Shown: positions 1 through 9,293 of the stretch, in pieces
Numbering within the stretch: position 1 is the first letter of the stretch
Layout of the letters: each line of letters starts with the position of its first letter
Assembly (NCBI GenBank): GCA_913778765.1
Contig: CAJYXO010000116.1
Coordinates: forward strand, 145,182 to 209,181
Direction: 5' to 3'
DNA from: an uncultured Massilia sp.
Lineage (GTDB): Bacteria > Pseudomonadota > Gammaproteobacteria > Burkholderiales > Burkholderiaceae_D
Length of the DNA stretch: 64,000 nt
The notes under the pieces: generated by a model
Seen by the model: the letters and a program-made list of their open reading frames with translations, nothing else
What the model was told of the DNA's origin: nothing
Database searches by the model: none
Position numbers and translations under genes: made by a program

Positions 1-1662
1 GTTCCGCCCTTCCCGCTTGGCCTTGTACAAGGCCTTGTCGGCGGCCCAGAACAGGCTCTCGGCATCCGGACCGTGTTTTGGATATTCGGCAACGCCGAAC
101 GAGGCCGTGATGACGTCGGCGCCGGCGCCGTCATGCATCGGCGGGGCGCCGGCGATATCGGCGCGCAGCGCTTCCGCGCGCCGGGCCGCGTCTTCCTGCA
201 TGCAGTCCGGCATCAGGATCACCAGCTCTTCGCCGCCGTAGCGGCAGGCGACGTCGCAGTCGCGGATCGATTGCCGCACCAGCTGGGCAATGGCGCGCAG
301 GACGGCGTCGCCGGCGGCATGGCCGAAACCGTCGTTGACGCGCTTGAAGTGGTCGACGTCGAGCACCACCAGCGACAGCGGCGCCGCCATGCGCCGCGAG
401 CGCGCCAGCTCGCGCTTGAGGGTCTCGTCGAAATAGCGGCGGTTGAACAGGCCGGTGAGCGGGTCCAGCACCGACTGGCGGCGCAGCGATTCGCGCAGCC
501 GGGCGTTGCCGAGCGCCAGCGCGAGCTGCTCGCCCACCGTGACGGCCAGCCGCTCCTGCTCCTCGCGCACGCTGCGCTCGTGCGCCAGGCCTTCCAGATG
601 GATCATGCCGACCAGTTCTTCGTGCGTGACCAGTGGGATGCACAGGCGCGCGGCATGGTCTTCATCGCCGGCGCGGTTGCGGTAATGGCCGCAGCCGGGT
701 TCGTCGTAGCCGGTGGTCCGGTAGCGGGCGCCGTGGCGCAGGGCCCAACAATCGTCCAGGCCGACTTTCTCCGGCTGGCTCGAGGTATCGCCCCATTGCG
801 CCAGCCGGCACAGCGTTGTTTCTCCATTGCACAGTGCAAAGAAGGTACCGCCAACGCCGGGCAGCAGCCTGGTGAACCCGCGCGCCACGGCGGGGCCGGT
901 ATCCTGGCTGGATGGCAGCGCTTCGATCGCGCGCAGCATCCCGGCGACGGTGCGGAGTTCGCGGTTGTGGCGGCCGCTCAGCTCGACCGCTTCGGCCAGC
1001 TGCCCCGCCTTCTGTTCGAGCTGGCGGGCGGTCTGCTTGCGTTCGCGCAGCATGCGCGCCAGGACGATCAGCAAGGCCCCCAGCGCGCAGATATTGATGA
1101 GAGTGGCGCCGAGGCTGAAGGCGAACGAGCGGCTGGCGCCCGCCAGCATCTCGGTACGCAGGCGGTCGCGCCGCGCCTCGGTGCGCGCCTGCTGGATGCC
1201 GATCAGGCGGCGCAGCTCGTCCATGTAGGCCTTGCCGCGCATCGAACTGACCACCTTCTCGGTGCTGGCGAAGCCGGCGGTGCGCCGCATGGCGACGGTT
1301 TCGTCGAGCTCGGCAAGCTTGAGCTCGGCAACGCGGGCGATGCGCCAGATATCGGCCCGTTCGGCATCGCTGCGTGCATTCCCCTTCGCTACCCGGATGG
1401 CCGCCGGCAGTCGCTGCTCGGCCTCATAGTACGGATGGAGAAAGTTTTCGTTCCCCGTGATAATGAAGCCGCGCTGGCCGGTTTCGGCATCGCGCAGTGC
1501 ATTGAGGATATTGTCCAGACGCTGCTGCTGCTCCAGTTCCGAGCGCAGTACCTGCATGCTGGCCGTGGTCGATCGGTGCAGCCAGAAAGGCACGGCGGCC
1601 ACCAGCGTCATCACGAGGAAGACGGTCAGGGCGACAAACTGGATGTGCTTTTGACTGCGCAT
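1..1662 (-). CDS. Diguanylate cyclase, CHASE3-like sensor + GAF + GGDEF (C-terminus cut by window edge)
   Basis: Makes cyclic di-GMP from two GTP. The protein starts [16 protein letters not shown] with an N-terminal membrane segment. An extracytoplasmic CHASE3-like helical region follows ([18 protein letters not shown]), then a second membrane segment, a GAF-like domain and the GGDEF domain. The active-site motif reads RYGGEEL (about 231-245), and an RxxD inhibitory site (RDCD) lies exactly five residues before it, so product inhibition should be intact. The ATG at 1662 is the first start that includes the whole first membrane helix. The frame is still open at base 1, so the last residues are outside the window. 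The activating signal is unknown. Confidence 0.88.
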   Translation of the reverse strand, partial: MRSQKHIQFVALTVFLVMTLVAAVPFWLHRSTTASMQVLRSELEQQQRLDNILNALRDAETGQRGFIITGNENFLHPYYEAEQRLPAAIRVAKGNARSDAERADIWRIARVAELKLAELDETVAMRRTAGFASTEKVVSSMRGKAYMDELRRLIGIQQARTEARRDRLRTEMLAGASRSFAFSLGATLINICALGALLIVLARMLRERKQTARQLEQKAGQLAEAVELSGRHNRELRTVAGMLRAIEALPSSQDTGPAVARGFTRLLPGVGGTFFALCNGETTLCRLAQWGDTSSQPEKVGLDDCWALRHGARYRTTGYDEPGCGHYRNRAGDEDHAARLCIPLVTHEELVGMIHLEGLAHERSVREEQERLAVTVGEQLALALGNARLRESLRRQSVLDPLTGLFNRRYFDETLKRELARSRRMAAPLSLVVLDVDHFKRVNDGFGHAAGDAVLRAIAQLVRQSIRDCDVACRYGGEELVILMPDCMQEDAARRAEALRADIAGAPPMHDGAGADVITASFGVAEYPKHGPDAESLFWAADKALYKAKREGRN

Positions 1663-1799
1663 GCGACGTTCGGAAGAATTCCTTTACTCAAAAGGCAAGC
1701 GAACATAGCATAGATTTTGAACAGCACGATTGCGGTCGCAATTTTCGGAAGATTCCCACCGCAAATTTACGAATAATCCGATGCCAAAAAGCTGGAAAC

Positions 1800-2261
1800 T
1801 CACACTTTGTTACATGGGAAGTGACGCGGCAACTGCAGGATCGCCTCCGCGTTCGAGCTCGAGAAGCAGCGGTCGGCCGCCTCCAGCAGCGGCAGCCAGG
1901 CGTATTGCAGGTGCTCGCGTGGCGCCAGTGTGATGGGAATGTCGCGCGGCACGCAGACGGAAAACACGTGCTCGGTATTGTGGGTGATGCCGGGCGCATA
2001 GCGATGGCGCCAGGTTGCATAGATCTCGTAGACGTTCGACAGGCGCCAGTCCTGCAGGCGGATGGTCTCGCCATCGGCGGCGATGCCGGTTTCCTCGAAC
2101 AGCTCGCGGGCCGCGGTTTCCAACAAGGGCTCGTCGACGCGGTCGAGCGAGCCGGTGACGGATTGCCAGAAGCCGGGCCGGTCGGCACGCTCGATCAGCA
2201 GCACGTCGAGGTCGGCGGTGTGGATGACGACGAGGACGGATTCGGGGATTTTGTGGGGCAT
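1800..2261 (-). CDS. nudB: Dihydroneopterin triphosphate diphosphatase (Nudix)
   Basis: A Nudix hydrolase of about 153 residues that probably removes pyrophosphate from dihydroneopterin triphosphate in folate synthesis. The Nudix box is visible as GSLDRVDE followed by RELFEETGI, with REx2EExGI intact; the one-residue longer G-to-E spacing is, from memory, common in betaproteobacterial NudB. I chose the ATG at 2261 (MPHKIPESVLVVIHT) because NudB proteins characteristically begin M-x-x-KIPESVLVVI. An upstream in-frame ATG at 2282 would add seven unconserved residues. It lies just downstream of aspS, a neighbour often seen for this gene. Confidence 0.85.
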   Translation of the reverse strand: MPHKIPESVLVVIHTADLDVLLIERADRPGFWQSVTGSLDRVDEPLLETAARELFEETGIAADGETIRLQDWRLSNVYEIYATWRHRYAPGITHNTEHVFSVCVPRDIPITLAPREHLQYAWLPLLEAADRCFSSSNAEAILQLPRHFPCNKV

Positions 2262-2285
2262 GGCGCTTATTGTAGCGCCCAAAAA

Positions 2286-2373
2286 CGTCGTCCCCGCGAA
2301 GGCGGGGACCCAAGTTTGCCAGCGTTTCGTTATCGCACGCAGAACTTGGGTCCCCGCCTACGCGGGGACGACG
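2286..2373. repeat. REP/BIME-like paired palindromic repeat, copy 1
   Basis: Two inverted copies of a GTCGTCCCCGCGAAGGCG-type unit flank about 30 bp. Each arm can itself fold (CCCCGC-GAA-GCGGGG). It sits between the 3' end of aspS and the 5' end of nudB. Related paired copies occur at 21847-21934 and 47379-47465. This is the familiar extragenic palindrome of many proteobacteria. Confidence 0.85.
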
Positions 2374-2390
2374 TGCTACTGCTGACTTCC

Positions 2391-4196
2391 TTACGCCACC
2401 TTCGGCTGCTCGTTACGCAGACGGATATGCAGTTCCTTCAACTGCTTCTCGTCGACTTCCGACGGCGCATTGGTCAACAGGTCCTGCGCGCGCTGGGTCT
2501 TCGGGAAGGCGATCACGTCGCGGATCGACTCGGAGCCGGTCATCAGCGTGATCAGGCGGTCCAGGCCGAAGGCCAGGCCACCGTGCGGCGGCGCGCCGTA
2601 CTGCAGGGCGTCCAGCAGGAAGCCGAACTTCAGCTGGGCTTCTTCGGCATCGATCTTCAGGGCGCGGAACACCTTGCTCTGGACTTCTTCGCGGTGGATA
2701 CGGATCGAGCCGCCGCCCAGTTCCCAGCCGTTCAGGACCATGTCGTAGGCCTTGGCGACGCAGGCGCCCGGGTTGGTCTCGAGCATGTCTTCGTGGCCGT
2801 CCTTCGGTGCGGTGAACGGGTGGTGGGTGGCGTTCCAGCGGTCGCCTTCCTCGTCGTACTCGAACATCGGGAAGTCGATGACCCACAGCGGCGCCCAGCG
2901 GTCGTCGAACAGGCCGGCCTTCTTGCCGAATTCCGAGTGGCCGATCTTCACGCGCAGCGCGCCGATCGCATCGTTCACGACCTTGGCCTTGTCGGCGCCG
3001 AAGAAGATCAGGTCGCCGTCTTCGGCGCCGGTCAATTCCAGCACCTTGGACAGGACTTCATCCGAGATGTTCTTCACGATCGGCGACTGCAGACCGTCGC
3101 GGCCCTTGGCCTTCTCGTTGACCTTGATATAGGCCAGGCCCTTGGCGCCGTAGATGGCGACGAACTGGGTGTACGCGTCGATTTCCGAACGCGGCATCGA
3201 ACCGCCCTGCGGCACGCGCATGCCGACCACGCGGCCGCCGGCCATGTTGGCGGCGCTGTTGAAGACCTTGAATTCGACGGTCTTCATCAGTTCGGTCAGG
3301 TCGGTGAACTCCAGCTTGACGCGCATGTCCGGCTTGTCCGAGCCGTAGGAGCCCATCGCGGTGGCGAAGTCCATCACCGGGAACGGGTTCGGCAGGTCGA
3401 TGCCGGCGGCGTTCTTGAAGACGACGCGCATCATGTCTTCGAACAGGTCACGGATTTCCTGCTCGGTCAGGAACGAGGTCTCGCAGTCGATCTGGGTGAA
3501 TTCCGGCTGGCGGTCGGCGCGCAGGTCTTCGTCGCGGAAGCACTTGGTGATCTGGTAGTAGCGGTCGAAGTTCGACACCATCAGCAGCTGCTTGAACAGC
3601 TGCGGCGACTGCGGCAGCGCGAAGAAGTTGCCCGGGTTGACGCGCGACGGCACCAGGTAGTCGCGCGCGCCTTCCGGGGTCGACTTGGTCAGCATCGGGG
3701 TTTCGATGTCGATGAAGCCCAGGTTGTCCAGGTACTTGCGGACTTCCATCGAGACTTTATAACGCAGGCGCAGGTTGTGCTGCATCTGCTGGCGGCGCAG
3801 GTCGAGCACGCGGTGCGTCAGGCGGGTGGTTTCCGACAGGTTGTCGTCGTCCAGCTGGAAAGGCACCGGCACCGACGGGTTCAGCACTTCCAGGCTGGTG
3901 GTGTTGATCTCGATCTTGCCCGACTTCAGGTTGGCGTTGGCGGTGCCCTCCAGGCGGTTCACGACGGTGCCGGTGACGCGCAGGCAGTACTCGTTGCGCA
4001 CGTGCTCGGCGGCCTTGAAGACGTCCGCATTGTCGGGGTGGCAGACGACCTGCACCAGGCCTTCACGGTCGCGCAGGTCGATGAAGATGACCCCGCCGTG
4101 GTCGCGGCGGCGGTGCACCCAGCCGCACAGGCTGACGGTTTGGCCTAGCAGCTCTTCGGTCACGAGGCCGCAGTAGTTGGTACGCATGGAGGACAT
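2391..4196 (-). CDS. aspS: Aspartate--tRNA ligase, probably non-discriminating (Asp/Asn)
   Basis: A class IIb aminoacyl-tRNA synthetase of 601 residues, the normal bacterial length. The N-terminal OB-fold anticodon domain contains [17 protein letters not shown]. Class II motif 2 reads [18 protein letters not shown] and motif 3 reads [13 protein letters not shown] near the C-terminus, with the bacterial GAD insertion between them. The histidine in RRRDHGG, where E. coli has leucine, is a known marker of non-discriminating enzymes. Those also charge tRNA-Asn with Asp and depend on GatCAB to correct it. The start is uncertain by three residues (ATG at 4196 or 4187); neither has a clear ribosome-binding site. 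Confidence 0.97.
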   Translation of the reverse strand: MSSMRTNYCGLVTEELLGQTVSLCGWVHRRRDHGGVIFIDLRDREGLVQVVCHPDNADVFKAAEHVRNEYCLRVTGTVVNRLEGTANANLKSGKIEINTTSLEVLNPSVPVPFQLDDDNLSETTRLTHRVLDLRRQQMQHNLRLRYKVSMEVRKYLDNLGFIDIETPMLTKSTPEGARDYLVPSRVNPGNFFALPQSPQLFKQLLMVSNFDRYYQITKCFRDEDLRADRQPEFTQIDCETSFLTEQEIRDLFEDMMRVVFKNAAGIDLPNPFPVMDFATAMGSYGSDKPDMRVKLEFTDLTELMKTVEFKVFNSAANMAGGRVVGMRVPQGGSMPRSEIDAYTQFVAIYGAKGLAYIKVNEKAKGRDGLQSPIVKNISDEVLSKVLELTGAEDGDLIFFGADKAKVVNDAIGALRVKIGHSEFGKKAGLFDDRWAPLWVIDFPMFEYDEEGDRWNATHHPFTAPKDGHEDMLETNPGACVAKAYDMVLNGWELGGGSIRIHREEVQSKVFRALKIDAEEAQLKFGFLLDALQYGAPPHGGLAFGLDRLITLMTGSESIRDVIAFPKTQRAQDLLTNAPSEVDEKQLKELHIRLRNEQPKVA

Positions 4197-4259
4197 AGTT
4201 TTTCGATCCAGGTTGGTTATTCGGTGCCTGCTGCCAGGCGTTCGATTCTTGCTATCTTT

Positions 4260-4880
4260 TTATTCCGCGGCGACGGGGCGCTTCGCAGCTTCCGCCTCGA
4301 GCGTTTCCGCGGGCGCGACGACGCCCATCGACACGATGTACTTCAGGGCCGCGTCGACCGTCATGTCCAGTTCGACGACCCGGCTGCGTTCCATCATCAG
4401 GAAGAAGCCGGAGGTCGGATTCGGGGTGGTCGGCACGTACACGCTCACGTAGTCGCCCACCAGGTGGTTCTTCACGTCGCCGCCCGGCACGCCGGTCAGG
4501 AAGGCGATCGTGTACGAGTTCTCGTGCGGGTAAGGGATCAGGACCGCTTTGCGGAACGCATTGCCCGAGGACGAGAACAGGGTGTCGGACACCTGCTTGA
4601 CGCTGCCGTAGATCGAATTCACGACCGGGATGCGGTTCAGCAGGCGTTCCCACAGGCGCACGAACCACTTGCCGACCAGGTTATTGGTCAGCACGCCGGT
4701 CAGGAACACGATCGCCAGCGTGATGATCGCGCCCAGCCCGGGGATGTAGGTGCGCGGCTGCCATTCGCTCGGCACCAGCACCAGCGACTGGTCCAGCGTG
4801 CCGATCACGAAGTTGAGCACCCAGGCGGTGATCGCCAGGGGCACCAGGACCAGCGCGCCGGTGATGAAATATTTACGCAT
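4260..4880 (-). CDS. DUF502 family inner-membrane protein
   Basis: 206 residues beginning MRKYFITGALVLVPLAITAW, with two N-terminal membrane helices. The family signature NRIPVVNSIYGSVKQV and the PHENSYTIAFLTG stretch follow. Function is unknown; DUF502 proteins are membrane proteins conserved in many bacteria and plants. The start at 4880 overlaps the end of the upstream fmdB-like gene by 8 bp, so translation is probably coupled. The longer reading frame upstream of this ATG is only low-complexity Ala/Arg sequence in the fmdB region and was rejected. The order fmdB-DUF502-aspS on one strand suggests an operon. Confidence 0.9.
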   Translation of the reverse strand: MRKYFITGALVLVPLAITAWVLNFVIGTLDQSLVLVPSEWQPRTYIPGLGAIITLAIVFLTGVLTNNLVGKWFVRLWERLLNRIPVVNSIYGSVKQVSDTLFSSSGNAFRKAVLIPYPHENSYTIAFLTGVPGGDVKNHLVGDYVSVYVPTTPNPTSGFFLMMERSRVVELDMTVDAALKYIVSMGVVAPAETLEAEAAKRPVAAE

Positions 4881-5229
4881 CGCTCTTGCCTGGGGTTGCA
4901 GCCGGGGCCGGCGCCGCGGCCGGCGCCGCCTTGCTGCCCGCACTGTCGCTCGCGCCGGCGCTGCCGCCGTTCGCATCGCCGCTGCCGATGCTGCCGGCAT
5001 TGCCGCCGCCATCGCCGGCCGGCGCGGTGCCGGTCGCCGGCGCCTTGCCACCGCGGAAGTCGGTCACGTACCAGCCGGTGCCCTTGAGCTGGAAACCGGC
5101 GGCCGTCACCTGCTTCTTGTACGATGACTTGCCGCAGGACGGGCACACGGTCAGCACCGGATCCGAAATCTTTTGCAGTACATCCTTGGCAAAACCGCAT
5201 TCATCGCAGCGGTAGGCGTAAATCGGCAT
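4873..5229 (-). CDS. FmdB-type zinc ribbon protein
   Basis: A small protein of about 118 residues with the FmdB N-terminus MPIYAYRCDECG and a second CPSCG knuckle, giving a CxxC...CxxC zinc ribbon. The central GFQLKGTGWYVTDF is typical of the family. The last ~50 residues are Gly/Ala/Ser/Pro low complexity and poorly conserved. I chose the ATG at 5229 over the one five residues upstream because the family starts MPIYxYxC. It is the first gene of an fmdB-DUF502-aspS set. Role unproven; a regulatory role is often suggested for the family. Confidence 0.9.
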   Translation of the reverse strand: MPIYAYRCDECGFAKDVLQKISDPVLTVCPSCGKSSYKKQVTAAGFQLKGTGWYVTDFRGGKAPATGTAPAGDGGGNAGSIGSGDANGGSAGASDSAGSKAAPAAAPAPAATPGKSDA

Positions 5230-5386
5230 CTGAATACTCCGCAAAAATCATCAAAACCCTGAATTATAAAGCTTTTGCGGGAGCTTTTGCCGGTCGGTGG
5301 GGTCGATAGGCAGGATGGAAGGCCTTGCAACTTACTGCTATTCAGCAACAGTGTTGTTTTTACTCAGCACAATAGATGAGTTACGT

Positions 5387-5415
5387 TTGCCGAACATCAA
5401 CATACCTGTTTAAAT
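5387..5415 (+). promoter_or_regulatory. Candidate sigma70 promoter of an orphan transcript
   Basis: TTGCCG at 5387-5392, a 17-bp spacer and TTAAAT at 5410-5415. There is no plus-strand protein gene downstream before the intrinsic terminator at 5503-5527, so this promoter would serve a non-coding RNA. It is a weak-to-moderate consensus match. Confidence 0.4.
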
Positions 5416-5421
5416 AGCACT

Positions 5422-5527
5422 CCTTAGTTGCTAAGAAACAGAAGTTTGCGCGACCGGCTTCGAGCCGTCGCCGCGAAGCCATACAAGAACGACTTCAAAT
5501 CAGGGCCCGTCACGGGCCCTTTTCTTT
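5422..5527 (+). ncRNA. Candidate small RNA of about 105 nt
   Basis: No credible reading frame exists in 5230-5537, yet it carries the parts of an sRNA gene. There is a promoter-like TTGCCG-N17-TTAAAT. A small hairpin CTTAG-TTG-CTAAG follows at about 5423-5435. A strong hairpin lies at 5451-5470 (CGA, bulged C, CGGCT, TCG loop, AGCCG, TCG). A textbook terminator ends it at 5503-5527. An A-rich single-stranded stretch (about 5481-5500) lies before the terminator and could pair with targets. I do not recognise the family. Alternatively the terminator serves only the minus-strand SDR gene, but the T-run is on the plus strand. Confidence 0.42.
5503..5527 (+). terminator. Intrinsic terminator facing plus strand
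   Basis: Perfect 7-bp stem GGGCCCG/CGGGCCC with a TCA loop, followed by TTTTCTTT. On the opposite strand the stem is followed by TGATTTG, so it is a poor terminator for the SDR gene at 5538-6278. Confidence 0.75.
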
Positions 5528-5537
5528 GGCGCGCCGC

Positions 5538-6278
5538 CTACAGCGTCAGACCGCCCGACACCTCCAGCGTGGCGCCGTTCACGTAGCTGGCCTCGCCGGA
5601 CAGCAGGAAGGCCACGCAGGCGGCCACCTCGTCCGGCCTGCCCATGCGGCCCTGCGGCACGGCGCCGACCATGTCGTCGATCAGATGCTGCGGGATGTCC
5701 TTGACGATGGACGTTTCCACGAAGCCCGGGCATACCGCATTGCAGCGCACGCCCTTGCGGCCCAGTTCGCGCGCCCAGGTCTTGGTCATGGCCAGCACGC
5801 CGGCCTTGGCGGCCGCGTAGTTGGTCTGGCCGAAATTGCCGCTCAGGCCGACGATGGACGAGATGTTCACGATTGCACCGCTGCTTGCGATCAGTGCCTC
5901 CACCGCCACCCGGCTGCAATTGAACACGCCCTTGAGGTTGACGTCGATGACGCGGTCCCACTGCGCCTCGCTCATCTTGCGCAACTGGGCGTCGGCCACG
6001 ATGCCCGCATTGTTGACCAGGCCGTCGATGCGGCTGAAGTGCGCCAGCGTCGCATCGAAGGCCGCCTGCACGCTGGCCATGTCGGACACGTCGACGACGC
6101 AACCCAGCACATCGGTGCCCGCGGACGCACGCAGTCCGGCAACCGCCGCGTCGACGGCCTCGGCGCGCAAATCCCATACCGCGACGCGGGCGCCCATCGC
6201 CACGCAACGTCCTGCGATCGCCAGGCCGATGCCCTGCGCGCCGCCGGTCACCACCACTACCTTGCCGTTCAAATCCAT
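5538..6278 (-). CDS. SDR-family 3-oxoacyl-ACP / acetoacetyl-CoA reductase-like enzyme
   Basis: A classical short-chain dehydrogenase of 246 residues. The Rossmann motif TGGAQGIG is near the N-terminus, NNAG follows, and the catalytic Ser...YAAAK is in SSIVGLSGNFGQTNYAAAK. PGFVETS follows, and the C-terminus ends VSGGLTL like FabG proteins. It probably reduces or oxidises a 3-oxo/3-hydroxyacyl thioester with NAD(P)H. The ATG at 6278 has a GAAGGAAG ribosome-binding site; longer frames upstream lie inside the acyl-CoA ligase gene. It follows that ligase by 16 bp on the same strand, so the pair probably acts on one acyl substrate. Confidence 0.85.
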   Translation of the reverse strand: MDLNGKVVVVTGGAQGIGLAIAGRCVAMGARVAVWDLRAEAVDAAVAGLRASAGTDVLGCVVDVSDMASVQAAFDATLAHFSRIDGLVNNAGIVADAQLRKMSEAQWDRVIDVNLKGVFNCSRVAVEALIASSGAIVNISSIVGLSGNFGQTNYAAAKAGVLAMTKTWARELGRKGVRCNAVCPGFVETSIVKDIPQHLIDDMVGAVPQGRMGRPDEVAACVAFLLSGEASYVNGATLEVSGGLTL

Positions 6279-6294
6279 GTCGCTTCCTTCGCTG

Positions 6295-7953
6295 TCAATT
6301 GGTTCCGCCATCCTGTCCGGCAATCGCCTCGCGGATGCCTTTCTTGTTGATCTTGCCGACGCTGGTGCGCGGGATCGCTTCGACGAAACGCACCTCGTCC
6401 GGGACCGCATACTTCGAGATCCGCCCCTGCTCCGCGTGCGCACGCACCTGCGCGCGCAGGTCCTCGGCGACAGCCTGCGCGCCGGGCTTGAGCACCACCA
6501 GCGCCAGCGGGCGCTCGCCCCATTTTGCATCCTTCACGCCGACCACCGCCACCTCGGCCACCGCGGGATGCTCGGACAGGATACTCTCCAGGTCGAGCGA
6601 CGACACCCACTCGCCGCCGGTCTTGATCACGTCCTTCAGCCGGTCGCTCACCTGCAGCGTGCCCGACGCGGCAATCGTGCCGAGGTCGCCGGTGTGCATG
6701 TAGCCGCCCGCCCACAAGGCATCCGACGCCACCGGGTTGCCGAGGTAGCCCTGGGTCAGCCATGGCGCACGCACGGCCACCTCGCCGACGCTGGCGCCGT
6801 CGTGCGGCAGAGGCCGCATGTCGTCGTCGATCACCCGCAAGTCGACCAATGGAATCGGCGCACCGGTCCGCACCCGCTGCGCCGCCTCGTCCTGGGCGTC
6901 GCCGTCGAAGTCCGCACGGAGGTGGGCGACGGTCAGGATCGGCCCGGTTTCGGACAGACCGTAACCGGTGAACACGTCCAGTCCGCGCGCCATCGCGGCC
7001 AGCGCCAGCCCCTTCGGCAGGGCCGAGCCGCCGATCAGCATCTTGCCGCGCGACAGGTCGACGCCCGGCGAGGCCTCGGCCGAGAGCAGCATGTGCAGGA
7101 TGGTCGGCACCCCATGCATGAAGGTCACGCCCTCCCTTGCGATCGTGCGCAGCAGGTCGTCCGCCACATAGCGGCCCGGATACACCTGCTTCAGCCCCAG
7201 CATCGTCGCGATATAGGGGAAACCCCAGGCGTGCGCGTGGAACATCGGCGTGATCGGCATGTAGACGTCGCCGCGCCGCAGGCTGCCCTGGTGCGGCGCC
7301 GCGCCGAACGCCGTCGCCACCGCCAGCGTGTGCAGGACCAGCTGGCGATGGCTGAAGAATACGCCTTTCGGCAGGCCCGTGGTGCCGGTCGTGTAGAACG
7401 TGGTGGCGCGCGTGTTCTCGTCGAAATCGGGGAAGTCGAAGTGCGCCGGCGCATCCGCCAGCAGCGCTTCGTACTCGCCGTCGAACGCCGGCATGCAGCC
7501 TGGCGCCGGCTCGCCGTCGCCGATCAGCACGATGCGCCTGACCGACGTCAGCTGCCCGGCGATCCCGGCCAGGACAGGCGCGAAGTCGGCGTGGACCAGC
7601 ACGACCTCGGCGCCGGCATGGTTCAGCGTGTAGAGAATCTGTTCGGGCGCGAGCCGGATATTGACGGTCTGGAGCACCGCACCCATCATCGGCACGCCGA
7701 AGAAGGCTTCCAGGTAGCGGTGGCTGTCCCAGTCCATCACGGCGACCGTGCTGCCCTCGCCGACGCCGAGCCCGCGGAGGGCGTTGGCCAGCCGGCCCAG
7801 GCGCCCGATGAAGTCGGCGTAGGTGTAGCGATGGGTGTCGCGGTAGACGATTTCCTGGGTGCTTGCGGTGGCCGCGGCGGCGTGCAGCAGCTGCTTGATC
7901 AGCAGCGGGTAGGCATAGGCGGCCGGGCTCGGAGCGGCGAATGGGGTGGACAT
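6295..7953 (-). CDS. AMP-dependent acyl-CoA ligase (medium/long-chain or DmdB-like)
   Basis: An ANL-superfamily adenylate-forming enzyme, 552 residues. The phosphate-binding motif TFYTTGTTGLPKGV is at about residues 185-198, YGLSETGP and the YMHTGDLG motif are mid-protein, and KDVIKTGGEWVSS marks the hinge. The C-terminal lysine motif PRTSVGKINKKGIRE is intact. It activates a carboxylic acid to its CoA thioester via the acyl-adenylate. The overall pattern resembles fatty-acid and 3-methylmercaptopropionate CoA ligases; the true substrate cannot be read from sequence. It lies upstream of an SDR and downstream of a binding-protein gene from which a terminator separates it. Confidence 0.87.
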   Translation of the reverse strand: MSTPFAAPSPAAYAYPLLIKQLLHAAAATASTQEIVYRDTHRYTYADFIGRLGRLANALRGLGVGEGSTVAVMDWDSHRYLEAFFGVPMMGAVLQTVNIRLAPEQILYTLNHAGAEVVLVHADFAPVLAGIAGQLTSVRRIVLIGDGEPAPGCMPAFDGEYEALLADAPAHFDFPDFDENTRATTFYTTGTTGLPKGVFFSHRQLVLHTLAVATAFGAAPHQGSLRRGDVYMPITPMFHAHAWGFPYIATMLGLKQVYPGRYVADDLLRTIAREGVTFMHGVPTILHMLLSAEASPGVDLSRGKMLIGGSALPKGLALAAMARGLDVFTGYGLSETGPILTVAHLRADFDGDAQDEAAQRVRTGAPIPLVDLRVIDDDMRPLPHDGASVGEVAVRAPWLTQGYLGNPVASDALWAGGYMHTGDLGTIAASGTLQVSDRLKDVIKTGGEWVSSLDLESILSEHPAVAEVAVVGVKDAKWGERPLALVVLKPGAQAVAEDLRAQVRAHAEQGRISKYAVPDEVRFVEAIPRTSVGKINKKGIREAIAGQDGGTN

Positions 7954-7970
7954 GGCTTGGTATCCTGCCG

Positions 7971-7995
7971 AAAAAAAGCGCCCCGGGAGGGGCGC
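7971..7995 (-). terminator. Intrinsic terminator of the binding-protein gene
   Basis: On the minus strand GCGCCCC-TCCC-GGGGCGC is followed by seven Ts. It separates the ABC binding-protein gene (8017-9222) from the acyl-CoA ligase gene. Confidence 0.88.
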
Positions 7996-8016
7996 GGGTC
8001 GGAACGGCTCAGCGGC

Positions 8017-9222
8017 TCATTTCCAGAGCGGGCACTTGGATTCCGCCTTGGTCATGTAGGCGCTCTCGCCCGGAATGACGGCGGCGACCTTCAGGTAGTC
8101 CCATGGGTATTTCGATTCCGCCGGCTTCTTCACCTGCAGCAGGTACATGTCGTGCACCATGCGGCCGTCCGGACGGATCGTGCCGTTGGCCGTGAACATG
8201 TCCTTGATCGGCGTCTTTTTCAAGTTGGCCATGACCTTGTCGCTGTCGTCGGTGCCGGCGGCCTTGACGGCCTTCAGGTAGGTCAGCGCGGCCGAGTAGT
8301 CGCCGGCCTGGGCCAGCGACGCCTCCTTCTTCATCTTCGCGAAATAGCGCTTGGACCAGGCGCGCGTTTCCGGATTCAGGTCCCAGTACCAGGCATCGGT
8401 CAGGTACATGTCCTGGGTCAGCTTGAGGCCGAGCGCATGCACGTCGGTGATGGTCATCAGGAGGCCGGCCAGCTTCATGTTCTTGTTGATGCCGAACTCG
8501 TTGGCGGCCTTGATCGCGTTGATGGTGTCGCCGCCGGCGTTCGCCAGGCCCAGCACCTGCGCCTTCGAGCCCTGCGCCTGCAGCAGGAAGGAGGAAAAGT
8601 CGGAGGCCGCCAGCGGATGCTTGACGCTGCCCAGCACCTTGCCGCCGCCGGCCTTGACGATGTCGGCGGTGTCCTTCTCCAGCGACTGGCCGAAGGCGTA
8701 GTCGGCCGTCAGGAAGAACCAGTTCTTCTCGCCCTGCTTGAGGAGCGTGCCGCCGGTGCCGCGCGCCAGCGCCGTCGTGTCGTAGGCGTAGTGGACCGTG
8801 TAGGGCGAGCAGTCCTCGTTGGTCAAACGGGTCGAGCCGGCGCCGACGGAAATGAACACTTTCTTCTTCTCGGCCGCCACCTTCGCCATCGCCAGGTTGG
8901 CGCCTGAATTGGTACCGCCGATCAGCATGTCGACGCCCTGCTGGTCGAACCATTCACGGGCCTTGCTGGCGGCGATGTCGGCCTTGTTCTGGTGGTCGGC
9001 TACGACCAGTTCGATCTTCTTGCCGTTGATCGCACCGCCCATGTCCGCGATCGCGAGGCGGATCGCCTCGGCGCCGCCCGGGCCGTCGAGGTCCGCATAG
9101 GTGCCCGACATGTCCGTGATGAAGCCGATTTTGATGGTGTCGCCGGACACCTGGGCCAGCGTTGCGCCGGAACCGGCAAGGCATGCGGCGCCGAAGGCCA
9201 GCGCCGTGATTTTGTGTTTCAT
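8017..9222 (-). CDS. Branched-chain amino acid-type ABC transporter substrate-binding protein
   Basis: A periplasmic LivK/Peripla_BP_6-type protein of 401 residues. The Sec signal peptide MKHKITALAFGAACLAG ends at about ATLAQ. The mature start IKIGFITDMSGTYADLDGPGG is the typical ligand-binding opening, and cysteines near the C-terminus (SKCPLWK) may pair with NEDCSP. It would deliver ligand to the LivHMGF complex encoded at 11660-15006. The ligand is unknown; relatives bind amino acids, aromatic acids or other carboxylates, and the neighbouring CoA ligase suggests a carboxylate. GGAG precedes the ATG. Its promoter shares an operator-like site with the divergent porin. Confidence 0.9.
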   Translation of the reverse strand: MKHKITALAFGAACLAGSGATLAQVSGDTIKIGFITDMSGTYADLDGPGGAEAIRLAIADMGGAINGKKIELVVADHQNKADIAASKAREWFDQQGVDMLIGGTNSGANLAMAKVAAEKKKVFISVGAGSTRLTNEDCSPYTVHYAYDTTALARGTGGTLLKQGEKNWFFLTADYAFGQSLEKDTADIVKAGGGKVLGSVKHPLAASDFSSFLLQAQGSKAQVLGLANAGGDTINAIKAANEFGINKNMKLAGLLMTITDVHALGLKLTQDMYLTDAWYWDLNPETRAWSKRYFAKMKKEASLAQAGDYSAALTYLKAVKAAGTDDSDKVMANLKKTPIKDMFTANGTIRPDGRMVHDMYLLQVKKPAESKYPWDYLKVAAVIPGESAYMTKAESKCPLWK

Positions 9223-9293
9223 GTTGTCTCCGTTTTTGGATTTTATGTCTGACGAAACAGCGCAGCGCGGGGTCCGCCATGACCGGACAATTA

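Noticed and set aside
1800..2261. The extra residue in the NudB Nudix box as a damaging insertion
   Set aside because: The catalytic REx2EExG part is intact, and the longer spacing is, as far as I recall, normal in betaproteobacterial NudB.
1821..4148. 775-codon plus-strand open frame across nudB and aspS
   Set aside because: Antisense shadow of high-GC coding sequence; composition is Arg/Gly/His/Gln-rich with no recognisable domain, and aspS on the other strand is unambiguous.
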